Positions 26,355-34,874 of a stretch of 40,485 nucleotides of DNA are shown piece after piece. Positions within the stretch are counted from its first letter, which is position 1, and every line of letters begins with the position of its first letter. The DNA lies in NCBI GenBank assembly GCA_012513065.1, contig JAAZCX010000002.1:1-40485 (forward strand), in the 5' to 3' direction. Source of the stretch: Clostridiaceae bacterium (GTDB lineage: Bacteria > Bacillota > Clostridia > TANB77 > CAG-508). The notes below the pieces were generated by a model. The model made no database searches. It was given only the letters and a program-made list of their open reading frames with translations, and was not told the DNA's origin. A program made the position numbers and the translations under genes.

Positions 26355-27470
26355 ATGGGAAACATTAAATTAGCAATTGATTTAACATGGCTTAAACCTA
26401 AAAAATCTGGTGGTGTAGAATCATATATAAGAAATGTATTAGATGGAATTTTAAAAACAGAAGACATAAATGAATATTATTTACTTACAGCACAAGATAA
26501 TGAAAATGAATTTGATAAATATTTAAATGATTCAAGATTTAAACAGATAAAATGTAATACAAGAGCAAATGACGTTATACAACATTTACTTTGGCAAAAT
26601 ACTATGCAATATAGAGTTTTGAAAAAGAACAAATTAAATCTTTGCCTTTTTCCAGTATATGAAATGCCATTATTACCATGTAAAAAAGTAAAAAAAGCAG
26701 TTGTTATACAAGATATACAAGCTTTCCATTTTCCAAATTATTTTAGTAAATTTGAAAATATCTGGTTTAGACTTGCTTGGAAATTGGATGTAAAATTAGC
26801 AGAAAAAGTAATTACTACAACTAATTTTACTAAAAATGATATAAAAGAGAATATATTAAACAAAGATAACATAGAAGTAATAAATATACCAATAGTTCTA
26901 AACAATACTAATAATATTGACACAAAAATTTTAGAAAAATTTAATTTAAAAGAAAATGAATATTATTATACAGTATCATCATTACATAAACATAAAAATT
27001 TACAAACATTAGTAAGAATGATAAAAAAATTAAAAGATAGTGATGAAAAAATACCTAAAAAATTTGTAATAAGTGGAGTTAATGGAACTCAAAAAGAAGA
27101 ATTTTTAAAAACTATTAATCGAGAAAATTTAACAGATAATATAATTTTAACAGGTTTTGTTTCAAATGACGAAAGAAACGAATTAATAAAAAAATGCAAT
27201 GTGTTTTTATATCCTAGTATATTTGAAGGATTTGGAATGCCTCCAATAGAAGCAATGACTTTAGGAGCAAAGGTAATAACAACTAAAAAAACTTCAATAC
27301 CAGAAGCTACTAAAAATAGATGTAATTATGTTGAAGATCCTTTTAATGAAGATGAATGGATAGAAAAAATTAAAGAAACACAAAGCCAAGATAAAAAAGT
27401 AATTGAATTAGTTGAATATGATAAGAAAAAAATCGCAAAAGAATATTTAGATTTATTTTATAATATATAA
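26355..27470 (+). CDS. Family 4 glycosyltransferase
   Basis: This 371-residue GT-B-fold enzyme retains anomeric configuration. The N-terminal domain begins with IDLTWLKPKKSGGVESYIRN, and the C-terminal donor domain has VFLYPSIFEGFGMPPIEAM, with the two glutamates of the GT4 E-x7-E motif, followed by TTKKTSIPEAT. The start ATG 26355 is preferred because AAAGGG (26343-26348) precedes it; a TTG at 26340 would overlap that site. It is the only GT4 of the locus. It probably adds mannose or a related sugar, as do many members, but this is not readable here. Confidence 0.9.
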   Translation: MGNIKLAIDLTWLKPKKSGGVESYIRNVLDGILKTEDINEYYLLTAQDNENEFDKYLNDSRFKQIKCNTRANDVIQHLLWQNTMQYRVLKKNKLNLCLFPVYEMPLLPCKKVKKAVVIQDIQAFHFPNYFSKFENIWFRLAWKLDVKLAEKVITTTNFTKNDIKENILNKDNIEVINIPIVLNNTNNIDTKILEKFNLKENEYYYTVSSLHKHKNLQTLVRMIKKLKDSDEKIPKKFVISGVNGTQKEEFLKTINRENLTDNIILTGFVSNDERNELIKKCNVFLYPSIFEGFGMPPIEAMTLGAKVITTKKTSIPEATKNRCNYVEDPFNEDEWIEKIKETQSQDKKVIELVEYDKKKIAKEYLDLFYNI

Positions 27471-27508
27471 AAATTAGAAAAATAAATCAAAGGGAAGGAT
27501 TCTAAACT

Positions 27509-28549
27509 ATGAATTATGAATACAAATTAAGCATTATAGCTTTAGTGTATAATTTAGAAAAATATTTACCAAGATGTTTAGAAGCATTAGTTAATCAAAC
27601 TTTAAATAATATTGAAATATTATGTGTAGATGATGGATCAACAGATTCTGCACCTCAAATTATAGACGAATTTCAAAAAAAATATCCAGATAAAATAAAA
27701 GTATTTCATAAAGAAAATGGCGGAGAATTCACAACAAGAAATTATGGATTAGAAAGAGCAAAAGGAGAATATATAACATTTGTTGATACAGATGATTATG
27801 TTGAACTAGACTGGGCAGAAAAATTATATAATGCAGCTAAAAAAAGCAATGCAGATATGGCAGTATGTGGATTTGAAAGAATTGATTTAGAAACAAACAA
27901 AGTTGTAGCAAAAAATATGACTAAATTTGGAAACACAACAAAAATAGTAAATTCTAAAGATGATTTTGTTAGTTTTATAAATCCTGCACCATGGAATAAA
28001 ATTTATAAAAGAGAACTAATAAAAGATTTTAGATTTCTTCCTTTTAGAGGCTTTAATGATACAATGTTTTTAATAACATCTTTTATAAATATTAAGACAA
28101 TAGCTTTTGTACCAGATGTTTTATATCATTATTATTTAAGATATGATTCACAAATTCATACAGTAAATATTAAAGATGTTGAAAATTTGAAAAAGTATTT
28201 ATTAAAAGTAAAAGATACTTATATTGAATACAAAAAATATGAGGAATTTAAATATATATTAGATTTGATGGCTTTTATTCATTTAGGAGTATCTGTAATG
28301 TATAGAGTATCTTATGATAAAACCATAGATATAAAACAGGAATTGAATAAAACTATAGAATATTTAGATGAAAATTTTAGTACATGGAGAAATTCACCAT
28401 TTTTAAAATTTGGATATTCTATAAAAAAAGGAATAAAACATATAGGATTATGGTTAATTTCTAAAATTTATAAAATAAATAAACCTATTATTTATATAAA
28501 AATATACAGATTTTTAGTAGATAAAATCAAAGTAGATATTAAATTTTAA
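27509..28549 (+). CDS. Family 2 glycosyltransferase (EpsH/WcaA-like)
   Basis: The 346-residue enzyme shows SIIALVYNLEKYLPRCL (8-24), ILCVDDGSTDSA (37-48), the ENGGEFTTRNYGLERAKGEY block (69-88) and FVDTDDYVE (91-99), with the metal-binding D93, D95 and D96. After it, APWNKIYKREL is the usual acceptor-side motif of this subgroup. The C-terminal 100 residues are basic with a hydrophobic stretch (IGLWLISKIYKI), as in membrane-apposed transferases. It is the last transferase before the GH25 gene; 102 nt without a gene follow. Confidence 0.9.
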   Translation: MNYEYKLSIIALVYNLEKYLPRCLEALVNQTLNNIEILCVDDGSTDSAPQIIDEFQKKYPDKIKVFHKENGGEFTTRNYGLERAKGEYITFVDTDDYVELDWAEKLYNAAKKSNADMAVCGFERIDLETNKVVAKNMTKFGNTTKIVNSKDDFVSFINPAPWNKIYKRELIKDFRFLPFRGFNDTMFLITSFINIKTIAFVPDVLYHYYLRYDSQIHTVNIKDVENLKKYLLKVKDTYIEYKKYEEFKYILDLMAFIHLGVSVMYRVSYDKTIDIKQELNKTIEYLDENFSTWRNSPFLKFGYSIKKGIKHIGLWLISKIYKINKPIIYIKIYRFLVDKIKVDIKF

Positions 28550-28601
28550 ATAAATATATAAATAGTGTATAAAGTGGAAAAATTTACAAACATATAAAAT
28601 A

Positions 28602-28630
28602 TTGAAATAAAAAATTAAACATGTTAACAT
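28602..28630 (+). promoter_or_regulatory. Possible promoter of the GH25 gene
   Basis: TTGAAA (28602-28607), a 17-nt spacer and TAACAT (28625-28630) form a moderate match. The -10 box lies in a 10-bp perfect palindrome, ATGTTAACAT (28621-28630). The match is within chance for A+T-rich DNA. Confidence 0.3.
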
Positions 28631-28651
28631 AAAATAAAGGAGAGTTTTAGC

Positions 28652-30795
28652 ATGATTAATTTAAAAAAGAAGATATTTTATATGTTATTTTTTATGTGTT
28701 GTTTAATATTTTTAACAACATGTTTTAGTTTTGTTATTTTTAATAATAATGTAAAAGCTATTGAAAATGAAACATTAAATAAAGCAAAAATGTACATTGA
28801 TAACCCAACATATATGCAAATGGTAAATAACAAGATGTATATAAGAGGGTGGGTTATGTCTGACACCCAAAATATAGATATAACATTATATATTGATAAT
28901 AAAATAATGGACACATTACAAAGAAATGAAGAAAGAGAAGATGTAATAAAAGCAATTATAGGATATGGAGGAAGAGAAAAAAATCCAATTCCAGGTTTTG
29001 AAAAATATATTGATATTTCTGAATTGGAAGATAAATTACATATATTAAGAATAGATGTAAAAGATAAAAATAGTGGAAAAATATTAACTCAAGAACAAAT
29101 ATTAATAAATGTAAAGAAATATGATGCTAAAATATATATAGATAATCCAGAATATATGCAAAATAATAAATATGATATGTATTTAAGAGGCTGGGTAATG
29201 TCACAAACAGAAAATGTTGATATAAATTTATACATTGATAATAATCTTGTATATACATTACAAAGAAACGAAGAAAGAGAAGATGTAATAAAAGCAATTG
29301 CAGGATATGGAGGAAGGAAAAAAAATCCTATTCCAGGTTTTGAGAAACATATAGATATCTCTAGTTTAAAAGATGGAATACATACATTAAAAATAGAAGT
29401 AAAAAATAGTATAACAAAAGAAATATTAAATTATGAAACAACAAAATTTAACATACAAAAAAATGATGTAAAAATGTATATAGACAATCCAATATATATG
29501 GAAAATGTTAATAATAAAATTTATATAAGAGGTTGGGTAATGTCTTATGTGGAAAATATAAATATTAACATATACATTGATGGTAAATTAATAGATACAA
29601 TAAAACAAAGAAACGAAGAAAGAGAAGATGTAATAAAAGCAATTGCAGGATATGGAGGAAGAGAGAAAAATCCTATTCCGGGTTTTGAAAAATATATTGA
29701 TGTATTACAATTATTAGATGGAACACATAAATTAAAAGTAGAAGTTGTAAAATCTAATACATCAGAAATATTAACAAAAGAGGAGTTGATAATAAATTTA
29801 AAAAAGTATAAAGCTAAAATATACATAGATAATCCATTATACAATGAATACAAAGAAGATAAATTATATATAAGAGGATGGATAATGGCAGATACGCAAA
29901 ATATAGATATTAATCTATATATTGATGATAATTTTGTGAAAAAATTACAAAGAAATGAACAAAGAGAAGATGTAATAAAAGCAATTATAGGATATGGAGG
30001 AAGGGAAAAAAATCCTATTCCTGGTTTTGAAGATACAATTGATATTTCAAAATTAGAAGGAAAAAAATATAAAATTAAAATTGAAGTAATTAATAATGAA
30101 ACAAATGAATTATTATGCATTGATTTTGTAGATGTCAATTTAAATAATAAACAATATTATTATGGAATAGATGTATCATATTATCAAGGAGAAATTGACT
30201 GGAAAAAAGTAAAAAATGATAATATAGATTTTGCAATATTAAGAGCAGGATTTAGAGGATGGGGAACTTCTCGGAAGTTTAAATAAAGATTCTAAATTTG
30301 ATTATAATGCGACTAATGCAGTAAATAATGGAATAAAAATAGGAGCGTATTTTTTCTCACAAGCAGTAAGTATTGAAGAAGCAAGAAATGAAGCTAATTA
30401 TACAATTCAAATTATTAAAAATTATAATATTACATATCCGGTTATAATTGATTTAGAATATGCGAATGAATCTCATACAGGCAGATCAGACAACATATCA
30501 AAAGAATTAAGAACACAAATTGCAATAACATTTTGTAATATAATAAAACAAGCTCGGATACACACCAATGATTTATGCAGATAAATGGTTTTTAACATCA
30601 AACTTAGATATGACAAGACTACAAAATTATGAGTTTTGGTTAGCACATTATACTGGAGTCAACAATAGATATGATGCATTATTAAAACCTTCTAATTATA
30701 CAGGAAAATACTCTATGTGGCAATATACATCTTCTGGAAATGTGAACGGAATTAATGGAAGCGTAGATATGAATATAGGCTATAAAAGCTATTAA
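28652..30795 (+). CDS. Secreted GH25 muramidase with four Ig-like repeats and two internal +1 shifts at CGGA
   Basis: This cell-wall hydrolase would cut the muramic acid-glucosamine bond of peptidoglycan. A signal peptide (about 1-36, hydrophobic core then NVKA) precedes four repeats of about 113 residues (46-158, 159-272, 273-388, 389-498). The GH25 domain starts at YGIDVSYYQGEIDW (503-516). Read without a shift, the frame stops after residue 540 at 30286. Skipping C 30272 and then C 30555 restores the whole domain (713 residues): SGSLNKDSKF, GAYFFSQAV, the catalytic DLE motif (D600, E602), QAGYTPMIYADKW and a C-terminal MWQYTSSG. Glycine at both junctions fits the family. The catalytic pair lies between the shifts, so an unshifted product would be inactive. 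The RBS is AAAGGAG. Confidence 0.88.
28787..30145 (+). repeat. Four tandem copies of a ~113-codon Ig-like wall-binding module
   Basis: Copies begin at about 28787, 29126, 29468 and 29816. Each has YIDNP near its start, RGWVM, RNEEREDVIKAI, GYGG, NPIPGFE and an I-D-x-x-x-L-x-x-x-x-H/Y pattern. The RNEERED-to-PGFE core is almost identical between copies in protein and nearly so in DNA, which suggests recent duplication or conversion. The layout resembles Ig-like modules of clostridial wall hydrolases. Confidence 0.9.
30269..30275 (+). other. +1 recoding site 2: TCT-C-GGA in the GH25 gene
   Basis: TCT is followed by CGG in the incoming frame. Skipping C 30272 and reading GGA continues the GH25 domain (GTS-G-SLNKD). 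The unshifted frame stops 4 codons after the CGG. A purine-rich AGAGGATGGGG stretch lies just upstream, the only site of the four with a Shine-Dalgarno-like element. Confidence 0.8.
30552..30558 (+). other. +1 recoding site 3: GCT-C-GGA in the GH25 gene
   Basis: GCT is followed by CGG in the incoming frame. Skipping C 30555 gives QA-G-YTPMIYA, a near-universal GH25 segment with that glycine. The unshifted frame stops 9 codons after the CGG. There is no upstream Shine-Dalgarno-like element. Confidence 0.85.
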
Positions 30796-30799
30796 ATAC

Positions 30800-30828
30800 T
30801 TGACTTTTTCTGAAAATGAGATTATTCT
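30800..30828 (+). promoter_or_regulatory. Promoter of rmlD
   Basis: TTGACT (30800-30805), a 17-nt spacer and TATTCT (30823-30828) form a strong sigma-A-type match, starting 5 nt after the GH25 stop and 36 nt before the rmlD start. Confidence 0.7.
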
Positions 30829-30863
30829 ATATGAGTAGAATAAAAGAAAGAGAGGAAAAGTCT

Positions 30864-31706
30864 ATGAAAATCTTAGTTACAGGAGCAAATGGTATGCTTG
30901 CAAAAGCAGTAAAAGAGAAATTCAAGTTAGACCAATTAATTTGTACAGACGTGGAAGAATTAGACATTACAAACTTAGAACAAGTTGAAAAATTTGTCGA
31001 AGATTGTAAACCAAACGTTATAATTAATTGTGCTGCTTATACTGCTGTAGACAAAGCAGAAGAGGATTTTGAATTAGCAAGTAAAATTAATAGCAAAGGT
31101 CCAGAAAATCTTGCTATTGCTGCTAACAAAGTTGGAAGTACTTTGGTACATATCAGTACAGACTATGTTTTTGGTGGAAAACTATCTACTGAAGAAATTT
31201 ATCAAGAAGATGATGAAAAAGCACCAGAGACAGTATACGGAATTACCAAATTACAGGGTGAAGAAGCTATAGAAGCCAATACTAAAGATTATTATATCTT
31301 TAGAACTGCATGGTTATATGGCGAAGGCAACAATTTTGTAAGAACTATGATAAAACTTGGTAAAGAAAAAGAACAAATTACAGTTGTTAGTGATCAACAC
31401 GGAAGTCCTACTTACACAGTAGATTTAGCAGATATTATTTACCAGGCTTTACAACTTAAAATACCTTTTGGTATTTATCATGCAACAAACATAGGATTTA
31501 CAACATGGTATGATTTTACAAAAGAAATTTTTAAGAAAGCTAATATTTCTTGTAAAGTTGTTCCTGTAACATCAGAAGAATTCGTAAGACCCGCTAAAAG
31601 GCCTAAGAATTCTATGATGGCAAAAGGTAAGATTTTAGAAGCAGGAATTAATGTTCCTAGCTGGGAAGATGCTCTTGAAAGATATTTAAAAGAAGAATTA
31701 AAATAA
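30864..31706 (+). CDS. rmlD: dTDP-4-dehydrorhamnose reductase
   Basis: RmlD reduces dTDP-4-dehydro-L-rhamnose to dTDP-L-rhamnose with NAD(P)H, the last step of that pathway. The 280-residue extended SDR protein shows GANGMLAKAV (7-16), the NCAAYTAVDKAEED block (55-68), STDYVFGG (98-105) and the catalytic Y125-xxx-K129 in YGITK. ATG 30864 has GAGAGG 6 nt upstream; the ORF is open to an ATG at 30816, which has no ribosome site. It has its own promoter and terminator, apart from rmlA and rmlB. Its third codon positions hold visibly more C and G than neighbouring genes, so it may have a separate history or higher expression. No rmlC is seen. Confidence 0.93.
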   Translation: MKILVTGANGMLAKAVKEKFKLDQLICTDVEELDITNLEQVEKFVEDCKPNVIINCAAYTAVDKAEEDFELASKINSKGPENLAIAANKVGSTLVHISTDYVFGGKLSTEEIYQEDDEKAPETVYGITKLQGEEAIEANTKDYYIFRTAWLYGEGNNFVRTMIKLGKEKEQITVVSDQHGSPTYTVDLADIIYQALQLKIPFGIYHATNIGFTTWYDFTKEIFKKANISCKVVPVTSEEFVRPAKRPKNSMMAKGKILEAGINVPSWEDALERYLKEELK

Positions 31707-31746
31707 ATTTCTTTAAAAGAATATAAAAAAGAGGAAAGAGATTTTT

Positions 31747-31783
31747 AGCACTATAATTTTAATAAATCATAGTGCTTTTTTTA
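31747..31783 (+). terminator. Terminator of rmlD
   Basis: Arms at 31747-31759 and 31764-31776 pair over 13 positions with one mismatch and a 4-nt loop, followed by a seven-base T-run. This is a typical intrinsic terminator. Confidence 0.88.
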
Positions 31784-31875
31784 TGTATATAATATTAATG
31801 AGTAATTAAATATTAATAATAGTCGTTAAATTATTAAAAACACTTGAATTTAAATTAATTTATTAATAGAATTTG

Positions 31876-31904
31876 TTGAAAAAAATACTAGTAAATGATA
31901 TGAT
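31876..31904 (+). promoter_or_regulatory. Promoter of the rmlA operon
   Basis: TTGAAA (31876-31881), a 17-nt spacer and TATGAT (31899-31904) form a good match. The -10 box is preceded by TGA, as in extended -10 promoters. The rmlA start is 72 nt downstream. The remainder of the 270-nt gap holds nothing I can name. Confidence 0.65.
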
Positions 31905-31976
31905 ATAACAAATTAAAAATAATTTATTATAGTTTAAAAAATAAAATAGTATATAAAGTAAAAAAGGATGATTAAT

Positions 31977-32867
31977 ATGAAAAACAGAAAAGGAATTATT
32001 TTAGCAGGAGGTAGTGCTACAAGATTATATCCACTAACACTTGCAATATCAAAACAAATTATGCCAATATATGACAAACCAATGATATATTATCCACTTG
32101 CAATATTAATGGAAGCTGGAATTAAAGAAGTTTTAATTATTTCAACACCAAGAGATATAGTTACTTTTAAAGCACTTTTAGAAGATGGATCAAAATGGGG
32201 AATGCATTTTGAATATAAAATTCAAGACAAACCTAATGGACTTGCAGAAGCATTTTTAATAGGAGAAGATTTTATAAAAAATGATGATGTTACAATGATA
32301 TTAGGGGATAATATGTTTTATGGAGAACATTTGGCAAAAATATTAAAAAGAGCAAGTCAAGTAGAAAATGAAGCAACAATATTCGGATATTTAGTAAAAG
32401 ATCCAACAGCATATGGAGTTGTCGAAATAGATGAAAATGGAAAAGCAATTTCAATAGAAGAAAAACCTGAAATTCCAAAATCAAACTATGCAGTTCCAGG
32501 ATTATATTTTTATCCAAATGATGTAATATCTATAGCAAAAAATATTAAACCATCTGCAAGAGGAGAATTAGAAATCACATCTATTAATGAAGAATATATG
32601 AAACAAGGAAAATTAAGAGTTGAAAAATTAGGGAGGGGAACAACTTGGTTTGATACTGGAACACATGATGCTTTAATAGAGACAGCAAGTTTTGTACAAA
32701 CTATAGAAAAAAGGCAAGGAATGCAGGTTTGTTGTCCAGAAGAAATCGCATATAAAAACAAATGGATTTCAAAAGAACAATTATTAAAATTATCTATTCC
32801 GTTTATGAAAACTGAGTATGGAGAATACTTAAGAGATTTAGCAGAAGGAAAATTTACAGAAGAATAG
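31977..32867 (+). CDS. rmlA: Glucose-1-phosphate thymidylyltransferase
   Basis: RmlA makes dTDP-glucose from glucose 1-phosphate and dTTP, the first step to dTDP-rhamnose. The 296-residue protein has the nucleotidyltransferase signature GIILAGGSATRLYPLT near the N-terminus, then KQIMPIYDKPMIYYPL, LGDNMFYG, the EEKPEIPKSNYAVPGLYFY block and GRGTTWFDTGTHDAL, all diagnostic. The length is normal. ATG 31977 was chosen over ATG 31968 because AAAGG (31963-31967) is correctly spaced only for the former. It starts a transcript that continues through the membrane protein gene and rmlB. Confidence 0.96.
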   Translation: MKNRKGIILAGGSATRLYPLTLAISKQIMPIYDKPMIYYPLAILMEAGIKEVLIISTPRDIVTFKALLEDGSKWGMHFEYKIQDKPNGLAEAFLIGEDFIKNDDVTMILGDNMFYGEHLAKILKRASQVENEATIFGYLVKDPTAYGVVEIDENGKAISIEEKPEIPKSNYAVPGLYFYPNDVISIAKNIKPSARGELEITSINEEYMKQGKLRVEKLGRGTTWFDTGTHDALIETASFVQTIEKRQGMQVCCPEEIAYKNKWISKEQLLKLSIPFMKTEYGEYLRDLAEGKFTEE

Positions 32868-32885
32868 AATTAGGAGAAAAGACAT

Positions 32886-34862
32886 ATGAACGAAATAATA
32901 GGATATTTAACTATATATATTTCAATATTATTTGGAAGTATATCTATTTCCAATATATTAAACAAAAGAATAGAATCTTGTATCATATTAGATATATTTT
33001 TGAAACTGATTTTATTATATATTTTTGGATTGATAGGACAATTATATATAGGAACAATAATAATAAATATAATTTCTATAATAATAGGAATTATAATAAT
33101 TATAAAAAACAGAAAAAATGATAAATTTAAAAATAATATATTAACAACAGGAATGATATTTTTTACAATAATATATTTCTTATTTATAATATTTACTTAT
33201 AAAAAAATATCAAATGTATGGGATGAATATTCTTATTGGAGTGTAGCATGTAAGAAAATGTTTTATAGTAACCAATTGCTTAATCCAAATTTGCAAGTAA
33301 TATATCCACCTTTCCCTACAGTATTACAATATTACTTTACAGCAACAATAGGAAAATATAGTCAAGGTATAGAACTATTTGCAAATATTATTTTAGGTTT
33401 TTCTTTATTAATTCCACTATTTGAAAGAATAAAGAAAAATAGAAAAATTTCTAATATTTGCTTATCTATTATAATTATCTGTATACCAGCAATATTCCAA
33501 TATGTACTATTTTATCAAGCTATATATGTTGATTCTATTTTAGGAATGTTAATAGGTTATATATTTTATCAATTATATTTTGAAAAAAATAATAATATAA
33601 AATGTATTTCTTTAATATTAGCTCTTATAGTGTTAACTTTAACAAAAATAACAGGATTTTATATTGCAATTATATTAATAGGGGTAATTGCTTTAAATAA
33701 AATCATTAACATTATTCAAAATATAAAAAAAGACAAAGAAAATAAAAAAGATAGCGAAAAAATTAGTAAAGAGAAACTTATTACAATTTTAAAAAATAAC
33801 AGAAAATTTATATTAAATATTTTTATAATAGTATTAATCATATTTTTAACCTATTTTTCATGGAGCATATATACTAAAGATTATGGTCAGTATAAAGATG
33901 TAATAGAAAAAGAATATCAAGATGGCATTGATCAACATCAAAGTGTTATAGATGCACTCAAAACAATTATAACTACGATATTTGGAAGCAATAATGATAC
34001 AGTTAATCATGATACTTCAAATAGAACATTATTACATAGTTTATATTTAAATTATTCAATAATAAATCCTGTTAAGATATCAATAGTGTCTTTTGCATTT
34101 ATTTATATAATAGCAAGTTTAATTATTTATAAATTCTTTATAAATAAAGATAATAAGAGTAAATTTAAAAATATTATTATATCAATATTAATAGGGCTAA
34201 TTGTATATACAGCATTTATACAATTAGCATATATAACAAAGTTTGGAATTGATGAAGCATTAAGACATGCATCAATTGATAGATATATAAATACTTATTT
34301 ATTAGGTATGTTTATATTTTTAATATCAATAATATTAGAAAAATTTGAAGAAAGTGATAAAAATATTAGATTTAAATATATAATAGCTGTAATAATAATT
34401 CTTATGATTACTCCATTAAATATTATTACTGATGCAACTTTTGCTTCTGGTAATGAAAATGCTACGACAAGATATTATTTAACTCCTGTAATTAATGCAG
34501 CAAATTGTTTGAAAGAAAAATTAAATTCAAACGATAGAGTATATTTGATTAATCAGGAAGCTGACAAAAAAGTTTCATCTTGGCAATTAAAATATTTCTT
34601 AGTACCTAAAGTCGAAATTAAAATGACAAGAAAATTCGATAAAAACTTAGAAGAATTTAAATATAGTGATGGTACATTAAAAGAAAAATGGAAAAAACTT
34701 TTATATGATGAATATGACTACATCTATGTTTATAAAACTGATGAATACTTTAATGAATTTTCAAAGGATATATTTAAAAATACTACTGTAAAGAATTATA
34801 CTTTATATAAAATAGAAAAAGAAAATATTAATAAAGAATTTAAATTAATAGAAGTAAATTAG
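32886..34862 (+). CDS. Large polytopic membrane protein, GT-C-like
   Basis: The 658-residue protein has about thirteen hydrophobic helices in the first 510 residues and a C-terminal soluble domain of about 130 residues. The first large outer loop includes NVWDEYSYWSVACKKMF (about 110-126), where the aspartate and glutamate after the helix resemble the catalytic acid of GT-C membrane glycosyltransferases, and VIYPPFPTVLQYYF after it. The C-terminal part (DEYDYIYVYKTDEYF) resembles that of the protein at 37886. It lies between rmlA and rmlB, so a rhamnose-related step is suggested by position. A polymerase is the other option. No closer assignment is possible. Confidence 0.65.
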   Translation: MNEIIGYLTIYISILFGSISISNILNKRIESCIILDIFLKLILLYIFGLIGQLYIGTIIINIISIIIGIIIIIKNRKNDKFKNNILTTGMIFFTIIYFLFIIFTYKKISNVWDEYSYWSVACKKMFYSNQLLNPNLQVIYPPFPTVLQYYFTATIGKYSQGIELFANIILGFSLLIPLFERIKKNRKISNICLSIIIICIPAIFQYVLFYQAIYVDSILGMLIGYIFYQLYFEKNNNIKCISLILALIVLTLTKITGFYIAIILIGVIALNKIINIIQNIKKDKENKKDSEKISKEKLITILKNNRKFILNIFIIVLIIFLTYFSWSIYTKDYGQYKDVIEKEYQDGIDQHQSVIDALKTIITTIFGSNNDTVNHDTSNRTLLHSLYLNYSIINPVKISIVSFAFIYIIASLIIYKFFINKDNKSKFKNIIISILIGLIVYTAFIQLAYITKFGIDEALRHASIDRYINTYLLGMFIFLISIILEKFEESDKNIRFKYIIAVIIILMITPLNIITDATFASGNENATTRYYLTPVINAANCLKEKLNSNDRVYLINQEADKKVSSWQLKYFLVPKVEIKMTRKFDKNLEEFKYSDGTLKEKWKKLLYDEYDYIYVYKTDEYFNEFSKDIFKNTTVKNYTLYKIEKENINKEFKLIEVN

Positions 34863-34874
34863 GAGGAATAATAA

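Noticed and set aside
30269-30275. A prfB-like Shine-Dalgarno-stimulated frameshift
   Set aside because: Only this site has a purine-rich element upstream. The other three lack one and share no slippery heptamer, so it is not the general cause.
28652-30795. GH25 gene as a prophage endolysin
   Set aside because: It has a signal peptide and four wall-binding-like repeats, and there is no holin or phage structural gene nearby. It lies within a glycan locus.
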